A DNA stretch of 64,000 nucleotides from Bradyrhizobium sp. ORS 278 (GTDB lineage Bacteria; Pseudomonadota; Alphaproteobacteria; Rhizobiales; Xanthobacteraceae): contig NC_009445.1 of assembly GCF_000026145.1 (NCBI RefSeq), forward strand, positions 3,286,001 to 3,350,000, read 5' to 3'. Below, one piece after another: positions 42,825 to 53,539 of the stretch; the first letter of the stretch is position 1, and each line of letters starts with the position of its first letter. A model generated the notes under the pieces. The model searched no databases and was not told where the DNA came from. It was given only the letters and a program-made list of their open reading frames with translations. Position numbers and translations under genes: made by a program.

Positions 42825-44313
42825 CAAGGTCAAGCGTCAGCACGACCAGGGCCGCCTCACCGTCCGCGAGCGGATCGACGGCGTCGTCGATCCCGGCAGC
42901 TTCCACGAGATCGGCGCCGTCGCCGGTCTCGGTGAGTATGACGAGCAGGGCGAGCTCAAGCATGTCACGCCCGCGAACTGCGTGTTCGGCCGCGCCCGCA
43001 TCGACGGCCGCACCGTCGTCGTGGTCGGCGACGATTTCACCGTGCGCGGCGGCTCGGCCGATGCGTCGATCGCGGCCAAGCCGCTGATGGCGGAGGAGAT
43101 GGCGCACGACTTCCGTCTGCCCATCATCCGCATCATCGAGGGCTCCGGCGGCGGCGGCTCGGTCAAGACCATCGAGACCAAGGGCGCGGCCAACCTGCCC
43201 GGCGGCATCGGCGGCAATCGCTGGTACCGCTACACGACCGAGAACATGTCGCTGGTGCCGGTAATCGGCCTCGGTCTCGGCTCGGTGGCAGGCCTCGGCG
43301 CTGCGCGGCTCGCGGCAAGCCACTACTCGGTCATGACCCGGCAGTCGGCGATGTTCGTCGCCGGTCCGCCGGTTGTGAAGCGGCTCGGCCAGGACCTCGG
43401 CAAGATGGAGCTCGGCGGCGCCGATATCCAGACCAAGGCGGGCGGCGTCGACCATGCCGTCGACACCGAAGCGGAAGCCTTCGCCTGCGCGCGCCGCTTC
43501 CTGTCCTATCTGCCATCCTCGGTCTACGACCTACCGCCAACCTTGCCGTGCACCGATGATCCGCAGCGCAGTGACGAGTTGTTGATCAGCGCGGTGCCGC
43601 GCGATCGTCGCCGCGTCTACAAGATGCGGCCGATCATCGAATCCGTCGTCGACAGCGGCTCGTTCTTCGAGGTGGCGCAGAACTACGGCCGCCCGCTCAT
43701 CGTCGGCCTCGCCCGGCTCGAAGGCCGCGCGGTGATGGTGCTGGCGAGCGATCCCTATCACTTCGGTGGCTCGTGGACGGCAGATGCCTGCCAGAAGGTG
43801 ATCCGCTGGGTCGACTTCGCCGAGACCTTCCATCTGCCGATCGTCTATCTGATGGACTGTCCCGGCTTCATGGTCGGCCTCGAGGCCGAGAAGGCGGCGA
43901 CCATCCGCCATGGCGTGCGCGCGATGGCGGCGGTCAACCAGTCGACGGTGCCGTGGTGCACGGTGATCGTGCGCAACTCGTTCGGTGTCGCCGGCGTCGT
44001 GCATCAGCCGGCGGACCGGTTCTCGATCCGCTACGCCTGGCCGTCGGCCTATTGGGGCTCGCTGCCGCTCGAAGGCGGCATCGAGGCGGCGTATCGTGCC
44101 GAGATCGATGCGGCTCCGGATCCGAAGGCCAAGCTGAAGGAAATCGAGGAGCGGCTGAACAAGCTGCGCTCGCCGTTCCGCTCGGCCGAGAAGTTCTGGG
44201 TCGAGGAGATCATCGACCCGCGCAAGACGCGCGCGCTGCTCTGCGAGTTCGCGCGTCTTGCCGAGCCGTTGCGGACGCCGGGACCGCCGGCCGCGATGAC
44301 AACGCGGCCGTAG
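42754..44313 (+). CDS. Acyl-CoA carboxylase carboxyltransferase (beta) subunit
   Basis: The 519-residue protein is a biotin-dependent carboxyltransferase of the propionyl-/methylcrotonyl-CoA carboxylase type. The N-terminal crotonase-like half has VRGGSADASIAAKPLMAEEMA and RIIEGSGGGGSVKTIE near residue 125. The C-terminal half has the biotin-side oxyanion segment MDCPGFMVGLEAEKAAT near 367 and RNSFGVAGVVHQ near 408. It carries carboxylate from biotin to an acyl-CoA. No biotin carboxylase or biotin-carrier gene is in the window, so the alpha subunit must be elsewhere. The ATG follows GGGGGAACGA inside the IclR gene. Confidence 0.9.
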   Translation: MSWQPELEELARREAFAREMGGPDKVKRQHDQGRLTVRERIDGVVDPGSFHEIGAVAGLGEYDEQGELKHVTPANCVFGRARIDGRTVVVVGDDFTVRGGSADASIAAKPLMAEEMAHDFRLPIIRIIEGSGGGGSVKTIETKGAANLPGGIGGNRWYRYTTENMSLVPVIGLGLGSVAGLGAARLAASHYSVMTRQSAMFVAGPPVVKRLGQDLGKMELGGADIQTKAGGVDHAVDTEAEAFACARRFLSYLPSSVYDLPPTLPCTDDPQRSDELLISAVPRDRRRVYKMRPIIESVVDSGSFFEVAQNYGRPLIVGLARLEGRAVMVLASDPYHFGGSWTADACQKVIRWVDFAETFHLPIVYLMDCPGFMVGLEAEKAATIRHGVRAMAAVNQSTVPWCTVIVRNSFGVAGVVHQPADRFSIRYAWPSAYWGSLPLEGGIEAAYRAEIDAAPDPKAKLKEIEERLNKLRSPFRSAEKFWVEEIIDPRKTRALLCEFARLAEPLRTPGPPAAMTTRP

Positions 44314-44319
44314 TGAGTG

Positions 44320-45603
44320 TTACGCCGCGGCGGGCTTTGCCTGCCGCGCGATGGCGAGCGCGAGGAGCGCTGCGATGATGCAGAGCGCGCCGGCGGTGAA
44401 GAACGCCGGCAGATAGCTCTGCAGCAAGGTGCGCGACAGGCCGGCGCCGAAGGCGGCGGTGCCGGCGCCGAGCTGATGTCCGGCGAACACCCAGCCGAAC
44501 ACCAGGTTGGCGCGCTCCGGCCCGAAGCGCTGCGCCGTCAGCCGCACCGTCGGCGGCACGGTCGCGATCCAGTCGAGGCCGTAGAACATCGCGAACAGCG
44601 ACAGGCCGTAGAACGAGAAGTCGGTGAACGGAAGGAAGAGGAGAGAGAGACCGCGCAGTCCGTAGTACCAGAACAGCAGCCAGCGATTGTCGTACCGGTC
44701 CGACAGCCAGCCCGACACGATGGTGCCGACGAAGTCGAACATGCCCATCGCGGCGAGCAGGCTCGCGGCCTGGACCTGCGGGATACCGAAATCGAGGCAC
44801 ATCGGGATCAGATGCACCTGGACGAGGCCGTTGGTCGACGCGCCGCAGATGAAGAAGGTCGCGAACAGCATCCAGAACACTGGCACCCGTACCGCATCTC
44901 GTAAGGTGCCGAGCGCGGCGGCGAGGATCGGGGTAGTGACGGGCGGGGGCGCTGCGATGGGCTCGGTCCCCGTGTCTCCGAACGGGCGCAGGCCGAGATC
45001 GCTTGGGCGGTCGCGCATCAAGAGCAGCACGGCGGTGGCGGAGACGCCGAGCGTGACGCAGACGAGCGCGAGCGCCGTACGCCAGCCGAGCCGCTCGGTC
45101 AGACTCGCGAGCAGCGGCAGGAACACCAGCTGTCCGGTGGCCACGCTGGCGGTGAGAATGCCGACCACGAGGCCGCGCCGTGCCACGAACCAGCGCGTGG
45201 CGATGGTCGCGCCCAGTACCAGCGCGGTCATGCCGGTGCCGATTCCGATCACGACGCCCCACAGCAGCACGAGATGCCAGACCTGCGTCATCGCCAGCGA
45301 CGCCAGCAGCGCCGACACCACGATCAGCTGCGCCAGCAGCGTTATGTTGCGCAGGCCGTATCGGTTGAGCAGGGCCGCCGCGAACGGCGCCATCAGCCCG
45401 AACAGCACGAAGCGGATCGACAGCGCCGAGGAGATCTCGGCTGTGCTCCAGCCGAATTCCTGTTGCAACGGCACGATGAACACCCCGGGCGCGCCCACCG
45501 TCCCGGCGGACACGAGAGCCGCGAAGAAGGTCACGGCGACCATGACCCAGCCGTAGTGGATGTTGCGCCGAGCCAGGGTGGCTGCGAGTTGGTTCGAGAT
45601 CAT
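44320..45603 (-). CDS. MFS transporter
   Basis: The 427-residue protein has about twelve membrane helices, beginning YGWVMVAVTFFAALVSAG near residue 17. The loop 2-3 motif region reads GLMAPFAAALLNRYGLRNI, and the second half has a matching GTIVSGWLSDRYDNRW near 290. It resembles monocarboxylate/organic-anion MFS members. Start ATG 45603 is chosen to place the first helix at the N-terminus. It is convergent with the carboxyltransferase gene (6 bp gap) and follows the thiolase gene on its strand. Confidence 0.85.
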   Translation of the reverse strand: MISNQLAATLARRNIHYGWVMVAVTFFAALVSAGTVGAPGVFIVPLQQEFGWSTAEISSALSIRFVLFGLMAPFAAALLNRYGLRNITLLAQLIVVSALLASLAMTQVWHLVLLWGVVIGIGTGMTALVLGATIATRWFVARRGLVVGILTASVATGQLVFLPLLASLTERLGWRTALALVCVTLGVSATAVLLLMRDRPSDLGLRPFGDTGTEPIAAPPPVTTPILAAALGTLRDAVRVPVFWMLFATFFICGASTNGLVQVHLIPMCLDFGIPQVQAASLLAAMGMFDFVGTIVSGWLSDRYDNRWLLFWYYGLRGLSLLFLPFTDFSFYGLSLFAMFYGLDWIATVPPTVRLTAQRFGPERANLVFGWVFAGHQLGAGTAAFGAGLSRTLLQSYLPAFFTAGALCIIAALLALAIARQAKPAAA

Positions 45604-45688
45604 CGAGTTCGTCCGATTGGAGAGGCCTTGCTCATCCTGCCAGAATGAGCGTTCGACATGAATGCCAATGTTCCCTCGTTTCTGGACA

Positions 45689-46876
45689 TCACGGCCGCTC
45701 CAGTGCGATCGCCGTGGCCTCGCCACCGCCGATGCATAGCGAGGCGACACCGCGCCTCAGACCACGTGTCTGCATCGCGTGCAGCAACGTCACGATCAGC
45801 CGGGCGCCGGTGGCGCCGATGGGGTGGCCCAGCGCGCAGGCGCCGCCATTGACGTTCAGCCGTTCGCGGGGAATGCCGAGGTCGCGTTGGGCGGCCATGG
45901 CGACCACGGCGAACGCCTCGTTGATCTCGAACAGGTCGACGTCCTCGACCCGCCAACCGACCTTGTCGAGCAGCTTGCGGATCGCCGGAATCGGCGCCGT
46001 CGTGAACCATTGCGGCTCCTGACTGTGCGTCGCGTGTCCCTTGATCTCGGCGATCACCGGGAGGCCGTCGCGTTCGGTGCGCGTTCGCGTCGCAAGCACG
46101 AGCGCCGCAGCGCCGTCGGCATTGGCGGAGGACGCCGCCGGCGTGATGGTGCCGTCCTTGCGGAATGCCGCCTTCAGCGCCGGGATTTTGGCTGGATCGA
46201 CCTTGAGTGGATGCTCGTCGTTCGTCACCACCCGCGGACCAGATTTTTCCGTCAGCGTGATCGGCACGATCTCGGCCGCGAACGCGCCGCTTTCGACCGC
46301 CTTTCGGGCGCGCGTCAGCGTTTCGATGGCGTAGGCGTCCTGGTCGGCGCGCGTGAACTGATAGGCTTCGGCCGTGGCCTCGCCGAAGTCCCCCATCGAG
46401 CGGCCGGTGTCATAGGCGTCCTCCAGCCCGTCCAACATCATGTGATCGAAAATACGATCGTGACCGGCGCGGTAGCCGCCGCGCGCCTTTGCGAGCAGAT
46501 AGGGCGCATTGCTCATGCTTTCCATGCCGCCGGACACGACGATGTCGGCGGAGCCGGCGCGGATGATGTCGTGCGCCAGCATCGTCGCCTTCATCCCGGA
46601 GCCGCAGACCTTGTTGATCGTGGTGGCGCCCGTCGCGTCGGGCAGCCCGGCGCCGCGCGCAGCCTGTCGGGCCGGGGCCTGGCCCTGGCCCGCCGGCAGC
46701 ACGTTGCCCATGAAGACCTCTCCGACTGTCTCGGGGGCGAGAGCCGCCCGCTCGAGCGCCGATTTGATCGCGTGAGCCCCGAGCTCATGCGCGCGCAGCG
46801 GCGACAATTCGCCCATGAAGCGGCCGAGCGGCGTGCGCGCAGCGGACAGGATCATGACGGGATCGAACGAGGCCAT
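45689..46876 (-). CDS. Acetyl-CoA acetyltransferase (thiolase)
   Basis: The 395-residue thiolase has all catalytic parts: the nucleophile in INKVCGSGMKAT near residue 88, NEAFAVVAMAAQ near 318, GGACALGHPIGATGARL with the histidine near 350, and the second cysteine in SLCIGGGEATA near 380. It condenses or cleaves acetoacetyl-CoA or related thioesters. A 14-bp palindrome (46897-46910) lies 20 bp upstream. It is the third gene of a minus-strand group whose first is an enoyl-CoA hydratase. Confidence 0.93.
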   Translation of the reverse strand: MASFDPVMILSAARTPLGRFMGELSPLRAHELGAHAIKSALERAALAPETVGEVFMGNVLPAGQGQAPARQAARGAGLPDATGATTINKVCGSGMKATMLAHDIIRAGSADIVVSGGMESMSNAPYLLAKARGGYRAGHDRIFDHMMLDGLEDAYDTGRSMGDFGEATAEAYQFTRADQDAYAIETLTRARKAVESGAFAAEIVPITLTEKSGPRVVTNDEHPLKVDPAKIPALKAAFRKDGTITPAASSANADGAAALVLATRTRTERDGLPVIAEIKGHATHSQEPQWFTTAPIPAIRKLLDKVGWRVEDVDLFEINEAFAVVAMAAQRDLGIPRERLNVNGGACALGHPIGATGARLIVTLLHAMQTRGLRRGVASLCIGGGEATAIALERP

Positions 46877-46896
46877 GACAGGCTCCCTGAGTAAAG

Positions 46897-46910
46897 ATGA
46901 TGATCATCAT
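46897..46910. promoter_or_regulatory. Perfect 14-bp palindrome upstream of the thiolase
   Basis: ATGATGATCATCAT is a perfect palindrome 20 bp upstream of the thiolase start. It may be an operator, possibly for the nearby TetR-type regulator, but it is also simple-sequence-like. Confidence 0.35.
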
Positions 46911-47017
46911 ATAATGAGAGCCCGGAAAAGCAAACGGTCGTTCTCGTGCACTTTGTGGTGACGGCGCGCGCGAGACTGCCGGAAGCTGAGGTCGAAAACT
47001 TGGAAAAATTTGCGGCT

Positions 47018-47788
47018 CTAGCGCTTGCGATCGATGAAATGCTGCATCAGCCGCCTGGGCTCGTCGGTCAGGAACGCGCGGCCGAAGGCTCCGATCGAAA
47101 CCGCGATCGATTCCTTCAGCGGCAGCTCCTCCCATTGCCGTAGCAAGGCCTTCTGCAGCCGGAGCGCATCCGGCCCGCAGGCGAGGAGTGATTCGATCGT
47201 GCGTTCGACCGCAGCGTCGAGCGCGCCTTCCGCGGCCACCCAATCGACCAGACCCCAGGCCAGCGCCGTCGGCGCATCGATGGTTTCGGCTGTCATCAGC
47301 AGCCAGCGCGTGCGGCCCCAGCCGATCAGCCGCGGCAGCAGCGCGGCATGAATGACCGAGGGGATTCCGACGCGCACCTCGGGCATGCCGAACTTGGCGT
47401 CATGAGCCGCGATGCGGATATCGCAGGCGGCCGCGACCTCCAGGCCGCCACCAAGGCACCAGCCCGGCATCCGCGCGATCACCGGAGCAGGAAAATTCCT
47501 CACCGCTTCGCACAGCCCGGCCAACCGCGAGATGAAGACTTCCGCCGACATCTGGTCGAGCGAGGCCATCTCGCGGATATCGGCACCGCCAATCATGCTG
47601 CGTTCGCTCTCGCCGGCAAGGACCACTGCGCGAATACCGGGATCGGATGCAAGCGATTGCAAGCCGGTCTGAACGTCGAGAATCGCGGCAGAGCCGAGAA
47701 TGTTGAGCTTGCCGGCGTTGCAGATCGTCAGCCGCACGACGCCGCGGCTGTCACGGTCGACGCCGCAGTGGGGATTGAGCATGTCCAT
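47018..47788 (-). CDS. Enoyl-CoA hydratase/isomerase family protein
   Basis: The 256-residue crotonase-fold protein has the oxyanion segment GGADIREMAS near residue 67 and both catalytic glutamates in place: GWCLGGGLEVAAACDI near 108 and KFGMPEVRVGIPS near 132. It would hydrate trans-2-enoyl-CoA. The ATG at 47788 follows GAGGAGG. A perfect FNR/FixK-type box lies 56 bp upstream, at a distance allowing activation at -41.5, so oxygen control is possible. Confidence 0.9.
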   Translation of the reverse strand: MDMLNPHCGVDRDSRGVVRLTICNAGKLNILGSAAILDVQTGLQSLASDPGIRAVVLAGESERSMIGGADIREMASLDQMSAEVFISRLAGLCEAVRNFPAPVIARMPGWCLGGGLEVAAACDIRIAAHDAKFGMPEVRVGIPSVIHAALLPRLIGWGRTRWLLMTAETIDAPTALAWGLVDWVAAEGALDAAVERTIESLLACGPDALRLQKALLRQWEELPLKESIAVSIGAFGRAFLTDEPRRLMQHFIDRKR

Positions 47789-47843
47789 GGTCGCCTCCTC
47801 ATGAGCACGGCTGAGTTCCGGCTGTTGAGAATGGTGTCACGGT

Positions 47844-47857
47844 CTTGATTTAGATCA
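47844..47857. promoter_or_regulatory. FNR/FixK-type box
   Basis: TTGAT-TTAG-ATCAA is a perfect match to the FNR/FixK consensus TTGAT-N4-ATCAA. It lies between the divergent enoyl-CoA hydratase (starts 47788, minus) and TetR (starts 47937, plus) genes. If FixK2 binds at -41.5, the hydratase message would start near 47809 or the TetR message near 47892. Confidence 0.65.
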
Positions 47858-47936
47858 ACTCAAATTCATCAAATAGCTGCAGCGAGCAGGGCGCAGAGCT
47901 GCTATTGTATGACCTCGGACATTCAATGGGACGGCA

Positions 47937-48593
47937 ATGCGCTACTCTCCTGAACACAAGGCGGAAACCCACGCGCGAATCGTGCGCAAGGCGTCGGTGC
48001 GGCTGCGGGAGAAGGGCGCGCACGGCGTCGGTGTTGCTGATCTGATGAAGGAGGCCGGCCTGACCCATGGCGGCTTCTATGCGCATTTCGAATCGCGCGA
48101 GGCACTGGTCGTCGAGGCGTTCGGCTATGCGATCGATCGTTCGCTCGAGCGCTGGCGCAAGGTCCTCGACGGGCTGCCGCCGCAGAAGCGGATCGCGGCG
48201 ATCGTCGACGGCTATCTGTCGCCCGAGCATCGCGATGATCCCGGCCATGGCTGCGCGGTTCCCGCGCTCGGCGCGGAGATCGCGCGCGAGAGCGCCAAGA
48301 CCCGGAAGGCTTTCGCGTGCAAGCTCGAGGAGCTGATCGACCTGTTCGCCGACTACATCGTCGACGTGCCGCGCAAGACCGCGCGCAAGCGGGCCTCGGC
48401 GATGCTTGCGACCCTGATGGGCACGATCGTCATGGCGCGCATTACCGGCAGCGGCGAATTGTCCGAGGAAATCCTGAGCTCCGGTCGGGAGGTGGCCCTC
48501 GCGGTCGCAAATGGTGGCGGACCGGCGGCGAAGACCCCGGCGCGCGCGCCCGCCAAGCGGCCGGTGAAGAAGGCGGCCGCCGCCAAGCGCTGA
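47937..48593 (+). CDS. TetR family transcriptional regulator with Lys/Ala-rich tail
   Basis: The 218-residue regulator has a TetR helix-turn-helix, GVGVADLMKEAGLTHGGFYAHF (in two pieces, residues about 31-52), a segment usual in this branch, and an all-helical ligand domain with DDPGHGCAVPALGAE near 100. The last 23 residues are a run of Lys, Ala and Pro (PARAPAKRPVKKAAAAKR), like a histone-H1-type tail, not usual for TetR. It is divergent from the enoyl-CoA hydratase gene, the most likely target. Confidence 0.9.
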   Translation: MRYSPEHKAETHARIVRKASVRLREKGAHGVGVADLMKEAGLTHGGFYAHFESREALVVEAFGYAIDRSLERWRKVLDGLPPQKRIAAIVDGYLSPEHRDDPGHGCAVPALGAEIARESAKTRKAFACKLEELIDLFADYIVDVPRKTARKRASAMLATLMGTIVMARITGSGELSEEILSSGREVALAVANGGGPAAKTPARAPAKRPVKKAAAAKR

Positions 48594-48746
48594 GTCCTGC
48601 AGACAGCGGGTGGTCCGACGGCGGGCTGCACGAGCGAAGGGGCGGCAATTTCGCAGCGCCGGTCAGCGCTTAGACCCTTCCCAAATGCCGCAAAGACTGC
48701 AAGATGCCGGCCAAATCGGCACTGTTACCCTTGCGGAGGATACCCC

Positions 48747-50243
48747 ATGCGTTCGATCGGTCATTTTATTGGTGGCAAAGAGGTCAAGGGAACGTCCGGA
48801 CGGACGGCCGATGTCTTCGAGCCGATGACCGGTGACGTCCAGGCCAAGGTCGCGCTGGCCTCCCGCGCTGAATTGCGGGCTGCTGTCGAGAACGCCAAGG
48901 CGGCGCAGCCGGCCTGGGCCGCCACGAACCCGCAGCGCCGCGCGCGCGTCATGATGAAGTTTCTGGAACTCGCCCAGCGCGACTACGACCAGCTGGCCGA
49001 GCTGCTCGCCCGCGAGCACGGCAAGACCGTTCCCGACGCCAAGGGCGACATTCAGCGTGGGCTCGAAGTGGTCGAGTTCGCCTGCGGCATTCCTCACCTG
49101 ATGAAGGGCGAATACACCGAGGGCGCAGGCCCCGGCATCGACATCTATTCGATGCGTCAGCCGCTCGGTGTCGTTGCCGGCATCACGCCGTTCAATTTCC
49201 CGGCGATGATTCCGATGTGGAAGTTCGCCCCGGCCATCGCCTGCGGTAACGCCTTCATCCTCAAGCCCAGCGAGCGCGACCCCGGCGTGCCGATGAAGCT
49301 CGCCGAACTGATGATCGAGGCCGGCCTGCCGCCGGGCATCCTCAACGTCGTCAACGGCGACAAGGAGGCGGTCGACGCCATCCTGGAGGATCCGGACATC
49401 ATGGCGGTCGGCTTCGTCGGCTCCTCGCCGATCGCGCAGTACATCTATGAGCGCGCCGCCGCCCACGGCAAGCGCTGCCAGTGTTTTGGCGGCGCCAAGA
49501 ACCACGCCATCGTGATGCCCGACGCCGATCTCGACCAGGCCGTCGACGCATTGATCGGCGCCGGCTACGGCTCGGCTGGCGAGCGCTGCATGGCGGTGTC
49601 GGTCGCGGTGCCCGTCGGCAAGACCACCGCGGACCGGCTGATGGAAAAGCTCATTCCGCGTGTCGAAAGCTTGAAGATCGGCACCTCGATCGATCCGTCG
49701 GCCGATTACGGTCCGCTGGTGACCCGCGAGGCGGTGGAGCGCGTGAAGAACTATGTCGACATCGGCGTCAAGGAAGGCGCGACGCTCGCCGTCGACGGCC
49801 GCGGCTTCAAGATGCAGGGCTACGAGAACGGCTTCTACATGGGCGGCTGTCTGTTCGACAACGTCACCAAGGACATGCGGATCTACAAGGAAGAGATCTT
49901 CGGGCCCGTTCTGTCGGTCGTGCGCGCCAAGGATTACGCCGAGGCGCTGGCGCTGCCGTCGGAGCATGATTACGGCAACGGCGTTGCGATCTTCACCCGC
50001 GATGGCGACGCGGCGCGTGACTTCGCGGCCAGGGTGAATGTCGGCATGGTCGGCATCAACGTGCCGATCCCGGTGCCGATCGCCTACTACACCTTTGGCG
50101 GCTGGAAGAAGTCCGGCTTCGGCGACCTCAACCAGCACGGCCCGGATTCGATCCGCTTCTACACCAAGACCAAGACCGTCACCTCGCGCTGGCCGTCGGG
50201 CGTCAAGGAAGGCGCGGAGTTCTCGATCCCGCTGATGAAGTGA
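48747..50243 (+). CDS. mmsA: Methylmalonate-semialdehyde dehydrogenase (CoA-acylating)
   Basis: The 498-residue aldehyde dehydrogenase begins MRSIGHFIGGKEVKGTSGR, the usual MmsA opening. Key motifs are GITPFNFPAMIPMW near residue 138, SERDPGVPMKLAELM, FVGSSPIAQYIYERA near 230 and the catalytic cysteine in GYGSAGERCMAVSVAV near 280. It turns methylmalonate semialdehyde and CoA into propionyl-CoA, the last step of distal valine degradation. ATG 48747 follows GCGGAGGA. It leads the valine gene set, separated from the next gene by repeat C4. Confidence 0.95.
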   Translation: MRSIGHFIGGKEVKGTSGRTADVFEPMTGDVQAKVALASRAELRAAVENAKAAQPAWAATNPQRRARVMMKFLELAQRDYDQLAELLAREHGKTVPDAKGDIQRGLEVVEFACGIPHLMKGEYTEGAGPGIDIYSMRQPLGVVAGITPFNFPAMIPMWKFAPAIACGNAFILKPSERDPGVPMKLAELMIEAGLPPGILNVVNGDKEAVDAILEDPDIMAVGFVGSSPIAQYIYERAAAHGKRCQCFGGAKNHAIVMPDADLDQAVDALIGAGYGSAGERCMAVSVAVPVGKTTADRLMEKLIPRVESLKIGTSIDPSADYGPLVTREAVERVKNYVDIGVKEGATLAVDGRGFKMQGYENGFYMGGCLFDNVTKDMRIYKEEIFGPVLSVVRAKDYAEALALPSEHDYGNGVAIFTRDGDAARDFAARVNVGMVGINVPIPVPIAYYTFGGWKKSGFGDLNQHGPDSIRFYTKTKTVTSRWPSGVKEGAEFSIPLMK

Positions 50244-50273
50244 CGGAGGGGAGCCCGCAAGGGCTCTCGTCTC

Positions 50274-50345
50274 GTCATTGCGAGCGAAGCGAAGCAATCC
50301 AGGGTGACTCTGGATTGCTTCGTCGCTTCGCTCCTCGCAATGACG
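50274..50345. repeat. Family C palindrome, copy C4
   Basis: It starts GTCATTGCGAGCGAAGCG and ends CGCTCCTCGCAATGACGG, between mmsA and the acyl-CoA dehydrogenase gene. Confidence 0.88.
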
Positions 50346-50401
50346 GAATGTGAGGACGCGCCGAACGCAACCAACTAAAAACACGGAAACGCGGAGAACG
50401 A

Positions 50402-51543
<1,142 letters not shown>

Positions 51544-51547
<4 letters not shown>

Positions 51548-52620
51548 GCGACGCGGTCGAAGGCGATTTGATCGTTCGCCGCGAGGGATCTGCGGGCATC
51601 ATCCGGCTCAACCGGCCCAAGGCGATCAATGCGATGACGCTGGAGATGTCGATAGGGATCGACGCGGCGCTCGATCAGTTCGAAGCCGATCCCGCCATTG
51701 CCGTGGTCCTGCTGGAAGGCGCCGGCGAGCGTGGGCTGTGCGCCGGCGGCGACATTCGCGGGCTCTATGAGAGCTCGAAGGTCAATGGCGATCTCGGCAA
51801 GGTGTTCTGGCGCCAGGAATACATCATGAACGCGCGCATCGCCGCGTTCCCGAAGCCGTATGTCGCCTACATGGACGGCTTGGTGATGGGCGGCGGCGTC
51901 GGCCTCTCGGCGCATGGCCGGCACCGCATCGTCACCGAGAAGACCAGGCTTGCGATGCCCGAGGTCGGCCTCGGCTTCTTCCCGGATGTCGGCGGCACCT
52001 GGCTGCTGTCGCGCGCGCCGGGCGAACTCGGCGCCTATTTCGGCCTGACCGGGCAGACCATGAACGGTCCCGACGCGATCCATGCCCGCTTTGCCGATGC
52101 CGTCGTGGCGACGTCGAACTGGCCGGCGCTGCGCGAGGTCCTGACCAAGGTCAGGCCGGGGACATTGTCGGCGGAGATCGACCGCCTCATCGCCGGCTTT
52201 GCGACTGGCGAAACTGAAGGACCGGTCGCCGCGCACCAGGCCAAGATCGATGCGTGGTTCGCTCACGACAGCATGCACGATGTTTTTGCTGCGCTGGAAG
52301 CCGATGACTCCGATTTGGCCGCGTCGACCCTGAAGACACTGAAGGAGAAGTCGCCGCGCGGCATGGTGGTGACGCTGAAACTGTTGCGGCTGGCACGCGG
52401 CGCGACGTCGTTGCAAGAGTGCCTGGTGCGTGAGTATCGTGCCGCGCTCGAAGTATTCCGTAGCGACGATTTCCGCGAGGGTGTGCGCGCCGCGATCATC
52501 GACAAGGATCGCAATCCGAAATGGTCGCCGCCGGATGTCGATCAGGTGACGCCGGAGATGTTGGCGCCGTATCTCGCCGAGAACGGCCCTGACGAGCTGA
52601 CATTCCCGCAAGCGAGATAA
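51544..52620 (+). CDS. 3-hydroxyisobutyryl-CoA hydrolase (enoyl-CoA hydratase/isomerase family)
   Basis: The 358-residue crotonase-fold enzyme matches HIBCH: GLCAGGDIRGLYES near residue 65, YMDGLVMGGGVGLSAHG near 108 and the catalytic MPEVGLGFFPDVGGT near 140, which keeps both the glutamate and the aspartate of the hydrolase branch. It releases CoA from 3-hydroxyisobutyryl-CoA in valine catabolism. The 350-residue length is typical of the hydrolases rather than of 260-residue hydratases. ATG 51544 overlaps the upstream stop by four bases. Confidence 0.93.
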
Positions 52621-52648
52621 CAAGCAGGTCGAGGGGAGACAACGAAGC

Positions 52649-53539
52649 ATGGCAACGATCGCATTCATCGGCCTCGGCAACATGGGCGGCCCGATGGCCG
52701 CCAATCTCGTCAAGGCCGGCCACCAGGTGGTCGCGTTCGATCTGGTCGAGGCCTCGCGCGCGCAGGCCAAGGCCGATGGCGCCGCGATCGCCGAGAGCGC
52801 CGTCGTTGCGGTGAAGGGCGCGGACGCGGTCGTCACCATGCTGCCGGCCGGCAAGCACGTGCTGGCGGTGTGGAACGAGGTTGTACCCGCGATGAGCAAG
52901 GGCGCCCTGATCATCGACTCCTCGACCATCGACGTCGAGAGCGCGCGATCAGCGCATGCGCTCGCTGCCAAGCATGGCATCGCCGCCGTCGACGCCCCGG
53001 TGTCCGGCGGCACAGGCGGCGCCAAAGCCGCCACGCTCACCTTCATGTGCGGCGGCGAGGAGGGCGCTTTCGCTGCAGCGAAGCCGATCCTCGAGACAAT
53101 GGGCAAGAAGATCGTCCATTGCGGCGGCGCCGGCGCGGGGCAGGCGGCCAAGATCTGCAACAACATGATCCTGGGCATCTCGATGATCGCGGTCGGCGAG
53201 GCCTTTGCGCTAGGCGAAAAGCTCGGGCTGTCGCACCAGGCGCTGTTCGACGTCGCCTCGACCTCCTCAGGGCAGTGCTGGTCGCTGACGTCGTATTGCC
53301 CCGTGCCCGGCCCGGTACCGGCTTCGCCGGCAAACAACGACTATAGACCGGGCTTCGCGACCGCGCTGATGCTCAAGGATCTCACGCTCTCGCAGGACGC
53401 GGCCAAGGCCGCCGGTGCGGCGACGCCGCTCGGCCAGCATGCGCAGGAAATCTACAAGGCGTTCGACGCCGCCGGCCATGGTGGCGTCGATTTCTCAGGC
53501 ATCATTCAGCACGTCCGCAAGCTCGCCGGGACCACCTGA
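52649..53539 (+). CDS. mmsB: 3-hydroxyisobutyrate dehydrogenase
   Basis: The 296-residue enzyme is a beta-hydroxyacid dehydrogenase. It has the NAD motif FIGLGNMGGPMAANL near residue 6, DAPVSGGTGGAKAATLTFMCGG near 115 (in pieces), and the catalytic lysine in GAGQAAKICNNMILG near 168. It oxidises 3-hydroxyisobutyrate to methylmalonate semialdehyde, the substrate of MmsA. ATG 52649 follows GGGGAGACAAC. Its stop overlaps the next start by one base (TGATG). Confidence 0.95.
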   Translation: MATIAFIGLGNMGGPMAANLVKAGHQVVAFDLVEASRAQAKADGAAIAESAVVAVKGADAVVTMLPAGKHVLAVWNEVVPAMSKGALIIDSSTIDVESARSAHALAAKHGIAAVDAPVSGGTGGAKAATLTFMCGGEEGAFAAAKPILETMGKKIVHCGGAGAGQAAKICNNMILGISMIAVGEAFALGEKLGLSHQALFDVASTSSGQCWSLTSYCPVPGPVPASPANNDYRPGFATALMLKDLTLSQDAAKAAGAATPLGQHAQEIYKAFDAAGHGGVDFSGIIQHVRKLAGTT

